Shown here: positions 34,165 to 44,624 of the stretch, piece after piece
Layout of the letters: each line of letters opens with the position of its first letter
How positions within the stretch are numbered: position 1 is the first letter of the stretch
Assembly: GCA_025526935.1 (NCBI GenBank)
Contig: JAHLKD010000100.1
Location: 124,001-188,000 of the forward strand
DNA length: 64,000 nt
Direction: 5' to 3'
From: Cladochytrium replicatum
Taxonomy: Eukaryota; Chytridiomycota; Chytridiomycetes; Cladochytriales; Cladochytriaceae
Notes under the pieces: model-generated
The model's input: the letters and a program-made list of their open reading frames with translations, nothing else
Databases searched by the model: none
What the model was told of the DNA's origin: nothing
Translations under genes and position numbers: made by a program

Positions 34165-35449
34165 CTATGCAAACCACACTGAACCCAAGCACACAAAGAA
34201 CGCACTCAGAAGTGTGCGAACAGCAATCGTCGGTTCGGCAACATGTGATGCCGCTCCCGTCTTATCTGCCGACGCAGTTCCCGTAAGTTGAATGATGGGA
34301 CCGCCGGCGGGCGACGGCACACTCTGGTATCCCGCTGGGATCCACGACTCCGGAATCGCAGAGATCGAATTCGCGATATTCGAGTCGACAAGCTGCGCCG
34401 CAGTGCAACCCGCACCCGACAGCGGGCATCCAAGCGTATGCCCCATATCCACCATCTTCATAAACACAGTTCCATAACGGTCCTTGAAAAGGGTGTTGGC
34501 CGCCGCGACGGAGCTCGTGGTTCCAGCGTACGACTGGATTAATGCAGCCGCGCCAGGTTCTGACCCAATTTTGTCGTCGCTGGGCAGCCAGTACGGCGAC
34601 AAGACTTTCGAGTCCGTCTTTGACGCGATGGCGTTGACAAAGTAGTTGTTGTCAAAGACGCTGGGAGTGGAGTCGAAGGAGTGCGGAGGGTACTTTCCGA
34701 AACCTGGGGATCCGGAGGTCATGTTGACGCCACCGAGGGAGTGTGAGCCGAGAACGAGGGTGAGGTATTCTGGTTGAGTAAAGTTCATGCGTTTGAAGGC
34801 GGTGTGAATCGCGTCGAGACTCATGTCCTTGTTGGGCAAGAGTTCGATGTTGTTTGCCTTGAATGAGTCAACTCTGCCGGGGCGGAATTGTGGGGTAAGG
34901 TCAGGGCCTCCGCAGATTCGGAGTGCGACCATGCCGCCAAGAACGATCCAGTCCGTTGCTATTGGGAAGCAAAATGTGTTAGGAATGGCTGCTGCACACT
35001 GACTCATATCCTCTTTCACAGTTTTTTGCGCTGTTCTACACTGCAAATTACCAGAAACAGAAGGGTGCTGAAGAGCCCATGTCCTGAAGAACTGAATGTT
35101 TCCACCTCCACGGATATCCCCGTTGTCATCAATGTTTGCTTCCGTTTCTGTCAAGATTGAGGCGTCCAGACCGCCACGGTGCTCAGCAGAAGTAGCGTTT
35201 GCGTCGAAAGTAGCGAAGTCGTGGAAGACTGTTCGCACCCAGCCGATAGCCATAGCACCGCAAGTTCTGCTAACTAGTCAGACAAGTGTGAAACAAATCG
35301 GTCTCTGTAACATACCCCATAGCGTTTGTAAGCTTGCTGTTCGTCCCAGCCATCTCCTTCAGCAACGTGTAGTTGTAGCCCCTTACTGGTGGTGCTGCCG
35401 AGAATGCCAGGCCGAGCACCACGACGAATGCGCTTGGCCCGACTCTCAT
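34165..35449 (-). CDS. Secreted haem peroxidase (class II-like)
   Basis: Exons 35449-35316 and 35266-34165; the 49-base intron keeps frame, giving about 411 residues. Residues 1-23 are a signal peptide. The distal haem pocket is R56..F59-H60-D61 (WVRTVFHDF). The proximal His is H220 in LVLGSHSLGG. These are the hallmarks of plant/fungal/bacterial-type peroxidases, which use H2O2 to oxidise phenolics or other donors outside the cell. The C-terminus has a small-residue region then a hydrophobic tail (TLLSAFFVCLGSVWFA), which may be a GPI-anchor signal. A 93-base stretch (34959-35051) has GT..AG ends and is a multiple of three without stops; if spliced, 31 residues between helices would be removed. 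A decayed tandem copy lies downstream. Confidence 0.85.
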
Positions 35450-35543
35450 TGACGAGTTTAACTTGATTTCTGTGTATTTAGCACTGCCATTTCTGTGTTG
35501 TGGTGCACTAGTGAATCACTCACTCACATTGTTACTGAGTAAC

Positions 35544-38518
35544 TCATCGCATCATCACGTCCATACGAGTCAACTGCGCAAACGTGTCGGTCGGGATCCG
35601 GAACTGGATCAGCCCCGCAAACACCATTAGTCGCGTCGCCTTGCCCCGCAACTCTGCCCTCCGCTCGCTCCGCACCCAATCCTCCCCGCCCTTGTCCCCA
35701 ACACGCTGGTACAGCTTCTGCAGCACGCTCATCGTCGCAACAAGCACCTCAGGGAATGTCACCCCGACTCCCTCGTCAAGCTCTCCAAACTCGTCCGCCT
35801 TGCGTTGTATCATCCCCATGTCCAACGCTCCGCTGCTTCCCGATCCACTGCCTTCCAACGGGATCAGCCCGAGCGTCTCCATCCCAGCGAGAGCCTCGTC
35901 GAGCTTGCCCTGTCCGTAGTCGCGGAAGAATTTGCTCAGCGAAAGAAGAACTTCCACGGTCCGCTTGCGGCCGGCTGTGATCGTCCCCCAGATCGTCGCG
36001 TATCCCTTGTAGTACTCAATCACTTCTTCTGCGTACTGCACCGCAGTCCTCGCTTCGTCAACCCCACCAGCACCAATATCCATCCCTCCATAACTCTGTC
36101 GTCTCCCACCACCATCCGCTTCTCCCCCTGCAAACCTCTGCTGTCCCATCATCTCTCCAAGATGCCTGTTCAAAATCGACACCACTGTGTTGTAGTCCGC
36201 CGCAAGGTCGTACAAGTACACTGCTTCCTTAAACTTGCCGTCCCGATCCGCTTGCTCCGCAGCAACCTTGACCATCGTCGCCAAAAACTCCTCGTGCGTA
36301 CGGATGTGAATCAGCCGTCCAAACTTCTCCACCTCTCCAGCCGTCGTCGTCCCTTCCGTCCCTCGCCTCGGCTTCCCAAACAGCGTTGCGTAATCCCCAC
36401 TGCCCCTCGCAATGTCACGCACATAGGTATGACACACCCTCGTGTAGTCCCGTCCCATCGACCCACCAGAAAACGCTCCCCCATCCTGCATCGACCCATC
36501 CGAGTCCAGCTCGGCACCGTAAAGCCCAATCAGATACACGTACTGAAGCGCTTCGACGGGCTCCGTACCCAAGAAGCTCTTCGCGTACTGGTGCATCAAC
36601 CTCGCAAAGCTCAAACTCGCAGCGGCATACTTTGCCGGGTCGATTCCAGGCACCGCCTGCACGCTCAGAAGGTGCATCCCAACATCCGTCGCATGTGGGT
36701 TCTCCGGAACCCGAAGAGCACCATAGTACGCCAGAGCCGTCGCAAAATGCACCGCGTCGATCGCAACGCCGTCTATCCCCGTCAAATACTCCACAGCCCT
36801 CTCAAACTCTCCGCACAGAAGCAAGGTCTTGAACCAGATCACCGGCGTCTTTCCTTTCGAGCTGAAATGGTCCGCACCAAATCGCTGCATTGCCGCAGAC
36901 ATGTCTCGGAGACTGTACTTTGCAGAAGCCGGCTCGCTCCCCGCCGACCCGTCCTCAGACACGAGCATCAGCTGAAGCCACAGATAATCCTCGATCGACG
37001 GCACGACTTCCGCAACAAGCGAGCGCTTGCTCAGCTCGCATCTCCCCACAATCTTGTAAATCGCCATCTTGAACGCGTCCCCGCCCGCCCACACACCATT
37101 CGCGTCCAACATCACCGACCCCCTCACTCGCTGGTTATACTCCCCGTGTATCTGCGCCCTCAACGAATCTTGCAACTTCCCACACCCGCCGTTCACCCAC
37201 GCCGTAAAGTACATTCCGAATTTCGCATCGTCCGTGCGCTCCAAGATCCCCTGGTACGACTCCACAAACTCGCGCGCAACGTCGACGAATCCAGCCCGGA
37301 TCAAATAGAACAGGTGGGCCCAGAACGGCACGCCTCGGAACCGTTCGAGCCACTCGTGCTTCCACGACCCGATCTGCGTCATCCGCACATTCACGTATGC
37401 CTCGATGATGCTGGAAACGGTCGGTCGCCCGCCGATCGCGGAACGGTGTTGCTGGACTTGGTTCTCCGCGTACGCCCAAAAGAGTTGCTGGAGCGACCGA
37501 CGGCCGCCGGCAACCAGCATCTTTCTTAACGATGGGTCGGACGACGCGACCGCGACGGCGTACTGTTTTTCTTTGAGCGGAGTACGTTGGAACCGCCCAT
37601 GGAGGACGTCGGTCTCGTTGAGTATCGAAGCAAGATGCGTCCAGCATTCCGTTAGGTGTTGCTGGGTCGCGTCGACGCGGTCGAGTTGCTTGGACACCTC
37701 GCGGAGCTGCGAGATGAGCCCGTAGTCTTCGCCGCGGAGTCGGGCCTCGTTGAGTTCGCGGATGACTTTTGCGTATCGCTTCACCCGTGGTTCAAGCTGC
37801 ACACTTTCCCGTCCTGAAATGAAAAATATAAACCAACGAACAATAAAAAAATATGGCACTCACTTGCAGAACCACCCAGAAGATTGCCCATCACTGTTAC
37901 AATCCACAAGTAAATGAGCTTCCATCCAAAAAGTCGCAAACTTTTTTGTCACTCACCTTGTGAACCCGACCGATCGCTCCCAAACCCAAACCCTCCGCCT
38001 CCCACCCCACTCCCACCAACCATTTGATGCTGTCCAAGCTCCTCAAACGCCCTCCGTTTCGCCCTCTCCCACTCAACCCTCCCCGCCCTCTCGAAACCCT
38101 CCTCAAACTCCCTCACCGCCGCCCTCCTCACCTCCTCCACAGCCCCAACAATAACCATCTCATGCGCGTGGCGCACATACCCCTCCAGATCCGTCTCGTG
38201 CAGCGGACTCAGGCTCTCAAACGTCGACGACGGTGCAGTCGCAATATGGATCGAGTTCAACACGTCCGAGATCCGCTCGGGGTCGAATCCCCGGTTCGCG
38301 AACAGGTACGCTGTACGCGTGTCGGTTGTTGCGGTCGCGTGTTGGGTTGCGGCGGTTGTCGGGGATTGCGACGGGTGCGATTTGGAGAGAAGCTTGCGCG
38401 ATTGAGAGTCGATTTGGTCCAGGCCGCGCTCGAGGTGCGGGAGGCCTGGACCCAGGATGTGCGAGGTGAGCTGGCGCGAGCGGGCGAGGAGCTCCGCAAA
38501 GTCTGGAGTAGATTCCAT
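35544..38518 (-). CDS. NIC96: Nuclear pore scaffold nucleoporin Nic96/Nup93
   Basis: Exons 38518-37957, 37893-37864 (30 bases) and 37813-35544. Frame is kept, giving about 953 residues. The N-terminus (FAELLARSRQLTSHI, LPHLERGLDQIDSQSRKL, YLFANRGFDPERISDVL, FESLSPLHETDLEGYV) matches the Nup93 N-terminal region that binds other inner-ring nucleoporins. The C-terminal two-thirds is alpha-solenoid and includes the family signature AFKMAIYKIVGRCELS and IEDYLWLQLMLV. The protein is a structural part of the inner ring of the nuclear pore. It is slightly longer than yeast Nic96 (839) because of a Ser/Gly/Gln-rich insert before the micro-exon. A 574-codon open frame on the opposite strand is a GC-rich shadow. 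Confidence 0.9.
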
Positions 38519-38775
38519 CTTTTCAAGGAGGAACGAAAAGTTGTAAAACGCGGTCGAGGCGCTTAAAAAATAAGAGAGACAAAATGATTCTATTCTCAGT
38601 CATTCCGAAGATGATGTGTGCCTCAATCTGAACAAATGTAAAGACATAGAGAATGAGTACTAAATATGGTGACCTTTGATATATGTCGGCAGGGAAGAAA
38701 CATATGGGGCGAAAAGAAGTGGAAGAACAATCGCTACAAATGAACTGAAGCCCAACCATAGAATTAAAATGTATA
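38519..38775. other. Upstream region of NIC96
   Basis: No gene recognised. It lies between the NIC96 start and the first relics of a degraded retrotransposon. Confidence 0.4.
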
Positions 38776-39160
38776 TCAGCTCTCTCCCCCTCAAATCAAG
38801 CATCGTTGGCCCATTTGTGAGTGTTAGCACATAAGAACACGATGTTTGATGAACTGAACATCGCCGAGCGTTTTGGTGAGAGAGTCGGCCATGTTCTCAG
38901 AAGAGGTTAGTTCAGAAGAGAAAGTTTTTGGTGACATGTAGATCAGTACCATGTGCAGTTGCAAAGACTTTCCAGTCTATCTATGTTAAGATCGTTGCGA
39001 ACTGAACCTGACCTAATCTGGGAAACACCAATTAGCAGTGTTGTCTTCAGCGTACTCGGTCCATTGACGATTGTAGAGGTAATTGTAACTGTGTAAGAAC
39101 AGCTGTGAAAAATTTTCTGATACATACAGTTTCCTTCACTGTGTCCCAAAGGACAAGAAA
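38776..39160 (-). pseudogene. RNase H tail and polypurine tract of a third copia-type element
   Basis: The minus strand encodes SENMADSLTKTLGDVQF followed by IKHRVLMC and a stop at 38824-38826. This is the typical C-terminal ADxxTKxL..HR signature of copia RNase H, and differs clearly from both A and B. A purine tract GATTTGAGGGGGAGAG follows at about 38780-38797, but no LTR is recognisable after it. Upstream codons are interrupted by stops. Confidence 0.65.
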
Positions 39161-39690
39161 TTCTGAATACATATTGGAGGTGGTGGGAGTGTCCTGTTTT
39201 GTCAATCGCCAGGAGAAAGCTGCTCCACTGAAGGTAAGTTCTTACCCTGGTCTGGCTTTACCAGAGGAGTAGTCAGACATGAAAAAAGCGTCAGCAAAGA
39301 CAACAAGGAATCAAAGAAGAGTCCATAACCAAAGTCTGTGTTGGATAACGAACTGTGCCAAGAACATACCCAACAAAATTGTCTAGCACTTTCCATCCGC
39401 TTTCCATCACGTTCCCCTGAATCGATAGAGAACGGAACGCAAAGTAATGAGATACTGTAAAGTTCAAAAATCGAAGAAACTTAGTACAGGTGGTAAATCA
39501 TCTGCACTCATCAAAGGGGAGGGTACTGGATGATTATCTACGATGAGACACATCTATCTTTATTCACTTCCTCTCAATGAAGTCTGACTTGACAGATTGC
39601 ATTATTTGACATATTGCAAAGATAGAAAAGGCAACTAGTGACACTGTCATGGAACTTCAAGTGGACTTTGGAGAATCTATCACCAGGTAG
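39161..39690. other. Degraded sequence, probably retrotransposon-derived
   Basis: No intact frame. Weak resemblance to copia pol on the minus strand continues from the preceding entry but cannot be pinned to motifs. Confidence 0.3.
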
Positions 39691-39699
39691 ATATTGCAC

Positions 39700-39965
39700 A
39701 GAAAAGGTACCATCCATTGCACTTCAACAACCCTCACCAGCACATGTGAAGGAACTGAATGGATTAGCAGAGGAAAATGTTTGCTGCTACAATCTGGACT
39801 TTGACTTCCTCCTACATCCAATTCAGGAAGTTTTTAATCCTCTATGCCGCGACTGTCAAATACAGGGTCGTTCACATGCGAACTAAAAGCATACCCTTAA
39901 TTGCTTATTTTGGAAAGATTGGATGTACATTTCCTAACTCATTTCTCAAAGAACTGGCGACATGA
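39700..39965 (+). pseudogene. Integrase relic similar to lineage B
   Basis: Plus-strand codons PSPAHVKELNGLAEENV, then in another frame FLILYAATVKYRVVHMRTK, match the lineage B integrase block PSPASVKELNGLAERNV and FAILYAATVKNCVYHSRTK. It is broken by a frameshift and diverged, so much older than A1-B2. Confidence 0.75.
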
Positions 39966-41440
39966 TGTGGCATTGTTAACCAGCACTGCGTCTGGCACAA
40001 TGTAATCCAATGAAAATTGTCATGGCTGACAATATTTCGAAGGCTGCCCAGATCAACCAATACCTGCTTATACTTGTCCGCATCGCCGCCAAAATTATTC
40101 CAAAACCCGTGCTTCCTTCAGAAACTGCCTACAATAGACATGAACTTGCTGAAGTCCCAGATTGCCTCAAAGTCGTTGCCCAAATGTGCCTGTTTCCCGA
40201 TTAGCCGAGCTGCAGCAAGTACGTCCCTTGGATTTTGGTGAGATGAAGTTTCAATAATGTGTTTTTCCGCCTACTCAGGTATATCTATCCTGCTCATAAG
40301 TACATCCCGCAGGAAGATCACTACGATTGACGTCAGCACGTCAACCACACATCTCGCTTGTTGAATAGCAAAAGAGAATCAGTTGCTCTTCCGATCTGTG
40401 TACAGCTTGTATCTTGAAGGATGATACTGATCGGAGCACTGATGTCATGTGCAGCCAACCTAATTGTAAATCAGAGTTTGTAAGCGTGGAGCTGCTGAAA
40501 TCCATACCAATGCTTACAGATTCGATCATCTGAACAGAAGATATAAAGCGCTAGAGAATATACAGAGAGAGTTGGCAAATTCATTACCGTAATTAGGGAA
40601 ACTTACTCTTCTTACCTTGGATCCTTTGAGATTCGTCAAAAATTTCTCTTCTTTTTTGGGTAATGAATCCATCACCAAAACTGCGCTAATAGCCCATTCA
40701 AACTCCATCTCCAAGTCTTGTGGGTTCGATGTCACGCTCGAATTTATCAACAAGTAATGTCCGAGTGATTCAGAGGTACAGTCCTTGTTATCTGCTCTGG
40801 TCAGATAATTTACGATATGTTTGGCACAATGTACTGATGGGTTCAAGAAGGAGATCTGGAGCTGATTTTACCTTAATCTTGTCATCTATGGTAGCTGAGG
40901 AGCTTGTTGAAGACAAGCAACTGATGAGTATGGAAGACGCTGATGGAACTGGTCCTGGCTAGGCTTCACTTGCTGAGGCAGATGGAACAGCAGCTGCAGC
41001 CGCACTTGTCGAAGAGACCGACGACAGGTCAGCCGTGCCTGAAGATGACCCAGCAGTGCTCATTGAACGGAAAGCGAGTGAGTTGATGTGTCATGCAAAT
41101 GGGCCCAAATTAAGCTCGTCGTGAAATATTCACACGACGACTATGATGAGGAACTGCGGGCTGCAGGGATGTATATGCTCAACTTTGCTAACATTACTGT
41201 AGGAAAAAGAGAACCATGATGATTCACCCCCAATCGTCGACTTCACAGACAGCAAATCAACAGTTCCCTGCGTTATCGACAACGGTGCTCGAGTTAACAA
41301 AATTTGTTTCTTTTGAATTCAAGGGAACGACACCTGAAGCGATGCCATTTCGTAAATACTCAGGATCTCTGGTCTACACAGAGCTAACAAGTAACTGATT
41401 CTAATCAGCAAAAGCCTATCCATCTACCGCAATTACAAGT
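39966..41440. other. Degraded, gene-poor stretch with a possible gag relic
   Basis: The minus-strand frame 40526-40846 (DLEMEFEWAISAVLVMDSLP, then KKEEKFLTNLKGSK) resembles the UBN2-type gag of copia elements. Near 41210-41300 the plus strand encodes a short piece (IVDFTDSKSTVPCVIDNGAR) that could be a protease relic. Both are weak; nothing else is recognised. Confidence 0.35.
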
Positions 41441-43365
41441 CAAGTTTGACAGGTATTTGGAATATTGTTGTTCAACGGACGTTAACATTGCGATGATATT
41501 TAGATTTCATGTCAGAGAAAGGACCTAATCACTAGGCAACTCATGCAGCAGGTCTGGACACATTTTCAGAAATGAGATTCCATCATGGCATGGTGCCAAC
41601 AATGTCACAGATACTTATGTGGCCTGATCACAGTCACACAGAAGCGCGCGACGGACTTCTGCAGGAAAATCGACCAGAAACCAGTAGCGGGAGCTTCTTT
41701 TTCCTCCGCTTTGACTTTGCCGTTCTGGTGGCTGGAAAAATAGAATTCATCATGGCCATAATGTGGATTGTAAAAAACAATGGAAGGTCAAGTGTACTGC
41801 AGCCTGGTGAGTTGAAGCTTTGATTCGGTAACCGGGCAACTTCAGACCTTCCTGGCAGTAGGTAGAACTCCCACCTTATAAAGGGTGTGATCCGAGCCAT
41901 ATTGCTGTGGGTGGGACACGGGGAAGTTACTTGTCCATCGCTTGCCAAAAATGGTGATATTACGTGAGATGAGAACATGTACACCACTGCCACGCGATCC
42001 CCCAACGTTTCTTGTCCTTGTACGCAGCCTACCACCATGTCTGGAATGATCCGTGCAAGAAAACAGATCAGGGTACGTGATGGCCACTTTAGTGCACGAC
42101 AGTCACCACGCGTTGGTATGTTGACGTTCGTTACCACCAGTCCAAGCCATGGTGAGCGACCAAGCAGCCTGTCTTCCCAACACTGATGTTTTTACACCAT
42201 GCCTGATCAAACACTTGGAATTACGGGAGAGCAAAATATCAGCAAAGCAGCTGGTGATTTTACTTTTCAAGCCTTTTAGTATCTTCCAACCCCATGTCTT
42301 CCGCTCTTTTAGAGCGAGTTTCGTTGACCACTATGGCCCCCGTGAACTCCAGTATACCAAACCCATTGATATTGGGATGTGTTACCGCCGCGAGCCCAGG
42401 ACGCGCACAGTTTTTGCTTTTGTGATTGGTTTTTGCTTTTGTGATTGGTGAGTAGCAGCCAGCATCGAGCTGACCTGAACCTTCTAGGTGGTGCAAACTG
42501 TCTGGTACGTGTGAGCTCACCCCTCCCCTGCCTTCTAAATCACTAACAGCGATTCGTGTACTAGATACTGCCCCGAGTGTGATTATTGGTCCAATGAATT
42601 CCAGCTGCCTGTACATCGCTTGTGCAGCTGTTTTGCCACCTTTCGCTTTTCCCAATGTGGATCCAACCGGTCAATCCAAACAGCGTAGACCCTTCCCACG
42701 AACAGGATACTGACGTTGGGCTTACAAGTTTGCCTTTTGCGAAATTTGTATTCAGTTAATTTCACTGGAGGACTGAACCTCAATGCGCCAACGGTTACCA
42801 TGAGTCAACGGATATGTGGAATATTGTTGTTCGATGAACCATGTGATTATATTTGGATCTTATATGCGAGAAATAGAACCTCATCACAAGGCTTCTCCTT
42901 CAGCAGGTTCGTGACACATTTTTCCAAAATGTGATTCCATCATGGCATGGTGTGCCCACAATGTCACAGATTCCATGTGAGGTACCTATCTGCCTGCTCA
43001 GTCGCACTGAAGCGCGCGGCGGACTTCCGCAGGAAAAATGGACCAGAAACCAGCAGCGAGAGCTTGACGCTCCCAACCTCGAGAAATGGAATCAGATCCA
43101 GGCAGGGTACCTCCCAAGGAGACGCAACATTTCTCTAAGCGAAGAGCAATCGGCAATCCTGGTACTGACTCTGGTGGGTCCTCCATTTTCCGTTGGACGA
43201 AGTGCAGCGTAGACATGTGCTGCTCAGGTTATGCTATCCCCACCCAGGACATTTACAAGCAGGACATTCACGGGGGCAACAGCCAGATGGAATACGACAT
43301 TTTCGAAAGAGAAATGGATGAGGTTTGCGAGGGATCCAGGGTCCATTTATATTCCCCAGAGAGGG

Positions 43366-43412
43366 AAAGTCACCGACTTGCTTCCGCCAAGTCACCGACT
43401 TGCTTCTGCTCT
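43366..43412. repeat. Short tandem repeat with internal palindrome
   Basis: Two copies of a 22-base unit containing CAAGTCACCGACTTG, itself an inverted repeat with a three-base loop. It is also present in the inverted copy near 56335-56375. Confidence 0.7.
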
Positions 43413-43954
43413 TGCCCCAAGCAAGTGATCGAAAGTTGGAGAGTCAAAAGAGCCAAGAGATCACATCGGAATCTCAGCGACCAGATCACAGTCACGTGAA
43501 ACAGATTCGATCTAATTTTCAAAAATTTGTTGTTTCTCTGAATCTCTTCCAAGCAAATGCTTTGCGAGTGTTGGTTTCTGTGTCGTCTAGTTTGCAGATG
43601 CCAAGACAAGCATAGTCGAGCCCAGATCACCATTACTGACGTTGACTCCTGCTGAATTTTCAATAACCAACTTAAGAAAGCATCCCAAAACTATTTTGCT
43701 ACTTGGATCCCCAAATAAAGAATGACTGAAGTGCGATTCTCTTGGTTTGATTTACCCAAAGTTCATGAAACGGGCTTGGTTTGAAGTTTAAAGGCCCAAC
43801 ACGGAGCTGTGGCAGGAAGAGTCTGTTACATGTGATAAATATAGTGCGAGGGGTTTCATTTAGAGTGAGCGACAATCAGTCGATTATGGGCACACTGACT
43901 TGTCAATGAAGGGAAAACTCGATCCCTCCAATCTCTGTTCTCTTTAGCTTTATT

Positions 43955-44209
43955 TCGTCACAACTTGAGTGTCCACTATTTTAACCGTAGTGAGCCGACC
44001 CTTACATGAAATCTGCGACGTATACATGTCAATGTCTGCTCTACTATCATAAGTACTGATCAAAATACCTTCAAAATCATCATACGGATCGTCTAATAAA
44101 CTGAATGCAGATCAGCCAATCATGGATACCAAGAGCATCACAAAAACTCACTGTCTCCATAGTTGGTCGTTTCTCTTCATGTCTTCCCTTTCAACATTGC
44201 CTTCTTTGA
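43955..44209 (-). pseudogene. Broken copy of the 3' end of the eIF3j gene
   Basis: The minus strand matches the last coding part, last intron and last exon of the eIF3j gene at 55543-55787 (NYGD, intron, YDDFEG). The donor site is altered (GGTGAG has become AGTGAG) and the upstream exons are absent. It was carried here as part of the duplication with the inverted copy at 55543-57206. Confidence 0.85.
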
Positions 44210-44624
44210 TTGAAAGTTCTCTTGGGAGTGATTCGCCAAAGTAGGCTTGAATTTGAAAGGAAAGTGTGGCACAATGATTGCGATGTTAATTCCCCCTTGT
44301 CAGATGAAACCACCTAGAATTAAGTTCTCAATACAATCATCGTCAATAAGTACCTCCGAAAAAAAAGGACGCATCATCTTTCGGTATCCTCAGAGGAAAA
44401 CAGTGGATCGCGATGATTACAACATGCTGCGTTCAGTCATATTCGAAATCCGACAGACCTTGATTTCCGAATTGAGCAACATAACATGCTCTTTTTTTCT
44501 TTGCATTTTTCCATGGAAATCTTTCCTGATGTTTCAAGCTGTTACGCGATTGTTTATCTCCACTCGTCAAAAGCTACAATAACCTTGTCCCACGATACGG
44601 CACCCCAAATGGCGCAGCATTACC
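44210..44624. other. Upstream region of ARP6
   Basis: No separate gene recognised. It ends about 25 bases before the ARP6 ATG with a short C-rich stretch. Confidence 0.4.

Larger units (their letters stand above)
41455..44209. repeat. R1 repeat copy 1, compound, unclassified
   Basis: This region has three signs of repetition. (1) 41459-41706 and 42818-43078 are similar direct repeats (both contain ATTCCATCATGGCATGG). (2) About 41740-42800 reappears, in opposite orientation and partly deleted, at 51485-52445. (3) About 42537-44209 reappears inverted at 55543-57206. Short open frames such as WIDRLDPHWEKRKVAKQLHK are shared among copies. I find no transposase, reverse transcriptase or helicase motif, so the class of element is unknown. 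Confidence 0.7.

Noticed and set aside
36311-37072. Other mid-size plus-strand frames within NIC96
   Set aside because: Shadows of the same GC-rich gene.
35805-37529. 574-codon open frame on the plus strand opposite NIC96
   Set aside because: The composition (His, Arg, Pro and Ser rich, no hydrophobic pattern) is what a GC-rich coding strand gives in antisense. The minus-strand frame has clear Nup93 signatures.
43086-43499. 137-codon frame conserved between 43 kb and 56 kb
   Set aside because: Conservation only reflects the recent duplication of the whole block. The frame has no domain and carries tandem repeats.
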